5,919 bases of DNA from Actinomycetota bacterium (GTDB lineage Bacteria > Actinomycetota > Acidimicrobiia > Acidimicrobiales > Iamiaceae). Both the position numbers and the translations under genes were made by a program. Position 1 is the stretch's first letter, and each line of letters starts with the position of its first letter. The stretch lies in NCBI GenBank assembly GCA_018268545.1, contig JAFDWI010000388.1, positions 1-5,919 of the forward strand, given 5' to 3'. The notes beneath the pieces are model-generated. The model was not told where the DNA came from. It was given only the letters and a program-made list of their open reading frames with translations, and made no database searches. This document shows, in pieces, positions 5,637-5,919 of the stretch.

Positions 5637-5909
5637 CTAGCGGCGCAGACCGTTCTTCGCGACGATCGCTCGATAACGTTCGACGTCGTTGTTCCGGACG
5701 TAGTCGAGCAACCGCCGACGCCGACCGACCAACATGAGCAGACCGCGCCGCGAATGGTGGTCCTTGGCATGGGTCTTGAGGTGTTCGGTCAGATGACTGA
5801 TCCGGGCGGTGAGCAAGGCCACCTGCACTTCGGGTGATCCGGTGTCGCCCTCGTGCGTCTGGTTGTCGGCGATGATGCCGGCCTTGGCCTTGTCGATGAT
5901 CTCGGACAT
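5637..5909 (-). CDS. rpsO: 30S ribosomal protein S15
   Basis: S15 binds 16S rRNA in the central domain, nucleates the 30S platform and contacts 23S rRNA in an intersubunit bridge. The 90-residue length matches the family (88-90). The hallmark HEGDTGSPEVQVALLTARI (19-37) is followed by LTEHLKTHAKDHHSRRGLL (40-58), VGRRRRLLDYV (61-71) and the end ERYRAIVAKNGLRR. The first 18 residues are variable, as usual. The ATG at 5909 is preceded by GAGGA with 4 nt spacing, at the very right edge of the window, so its promoter lies outside. It is cotranscribed with pnp in most bacteria, and here pnp follows after 214 bp. Confidence 0.98.
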   Translation of the reverse strand: MSEIIDKAKAGIIADNQTHEGDTGSPEVQVALLTARISHLTEHLKTHAKDHHSRRGLLMLVGRRRRLLDYVRNNDVERYRAIVAKNGLRR

Positions 5910-5919
5910 GGGTTCCTCG

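Overview
The window is GC-rich, and every gene I can support lies on the minus strand. It looks like chromosomal DNA from a high-GC actinobacterium. An Acidimicrobiia/Ilumatobacter-like host is my best guess, from the F420-type luciferase-like oxidoreductase, the rpsO-pnp pair close to dapB, and the GTG starts. That placement is an inference, not a demonstrated fact.

Layout in transcription order, from right to left. rpsO (ribosomal protein S15, 5637-5909) is followed by a 214-bp gap and then pnp (polynucleotide phosphorylase, 3017-5422). The gap holds a 12-bp-stem hairpin just after the rpsO stop and two short direct-repeat pairs. pnp ends in an unusually long Ser/Asp-rich then Arg/Gly-rich tail. 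A strong hairpin terminator (2956-2994) follows it. A second unit starts with a small helical protein of unknown function (2469-2846), whose stop overlaps the GTG start of dapB (4-hydroxy-tetrahydrodipicolinate reductase, lysine/diaminopimelate pathway, 1660-2472). A 149-bp gap follows. Then comes a tightly spaced pair: an 88-residue protein of unknown function (1244-1510) and a minimal nucleotidyltransferase-fold protein (663-1241). A 114-bp gap with an operator-like palindrome separates these from the start of a luciferase-like, probably F420-dependent oxidoreductase (1-548), which runs off the left edge.

How the parts relate. rpsO and pnp are the conserved translation/RNA-decay pair, usually regulated after transcription through the intergenic hairpin. 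dapB supplies the cell-wall and lysine precursor pathway. In many actinobacteria an M16 peptidase gene sits between pnp and dapB, and it is missing here. The small-protein/nucleotidyltransferase pair looks like an accessory module inserted downstream of this housekeeping block. It resembles toxin-antitoxin-type nucleotidyltransferase pairs, but its function is unknown.

Most of the window is ordinary housekeeping sequence. The least explained parts are the nucleotidyltransferase pair and the short repeats in the three regulatory gaps. I saw no CRISPR array, tRNA, rRNA, insertion sequence or phage gene.
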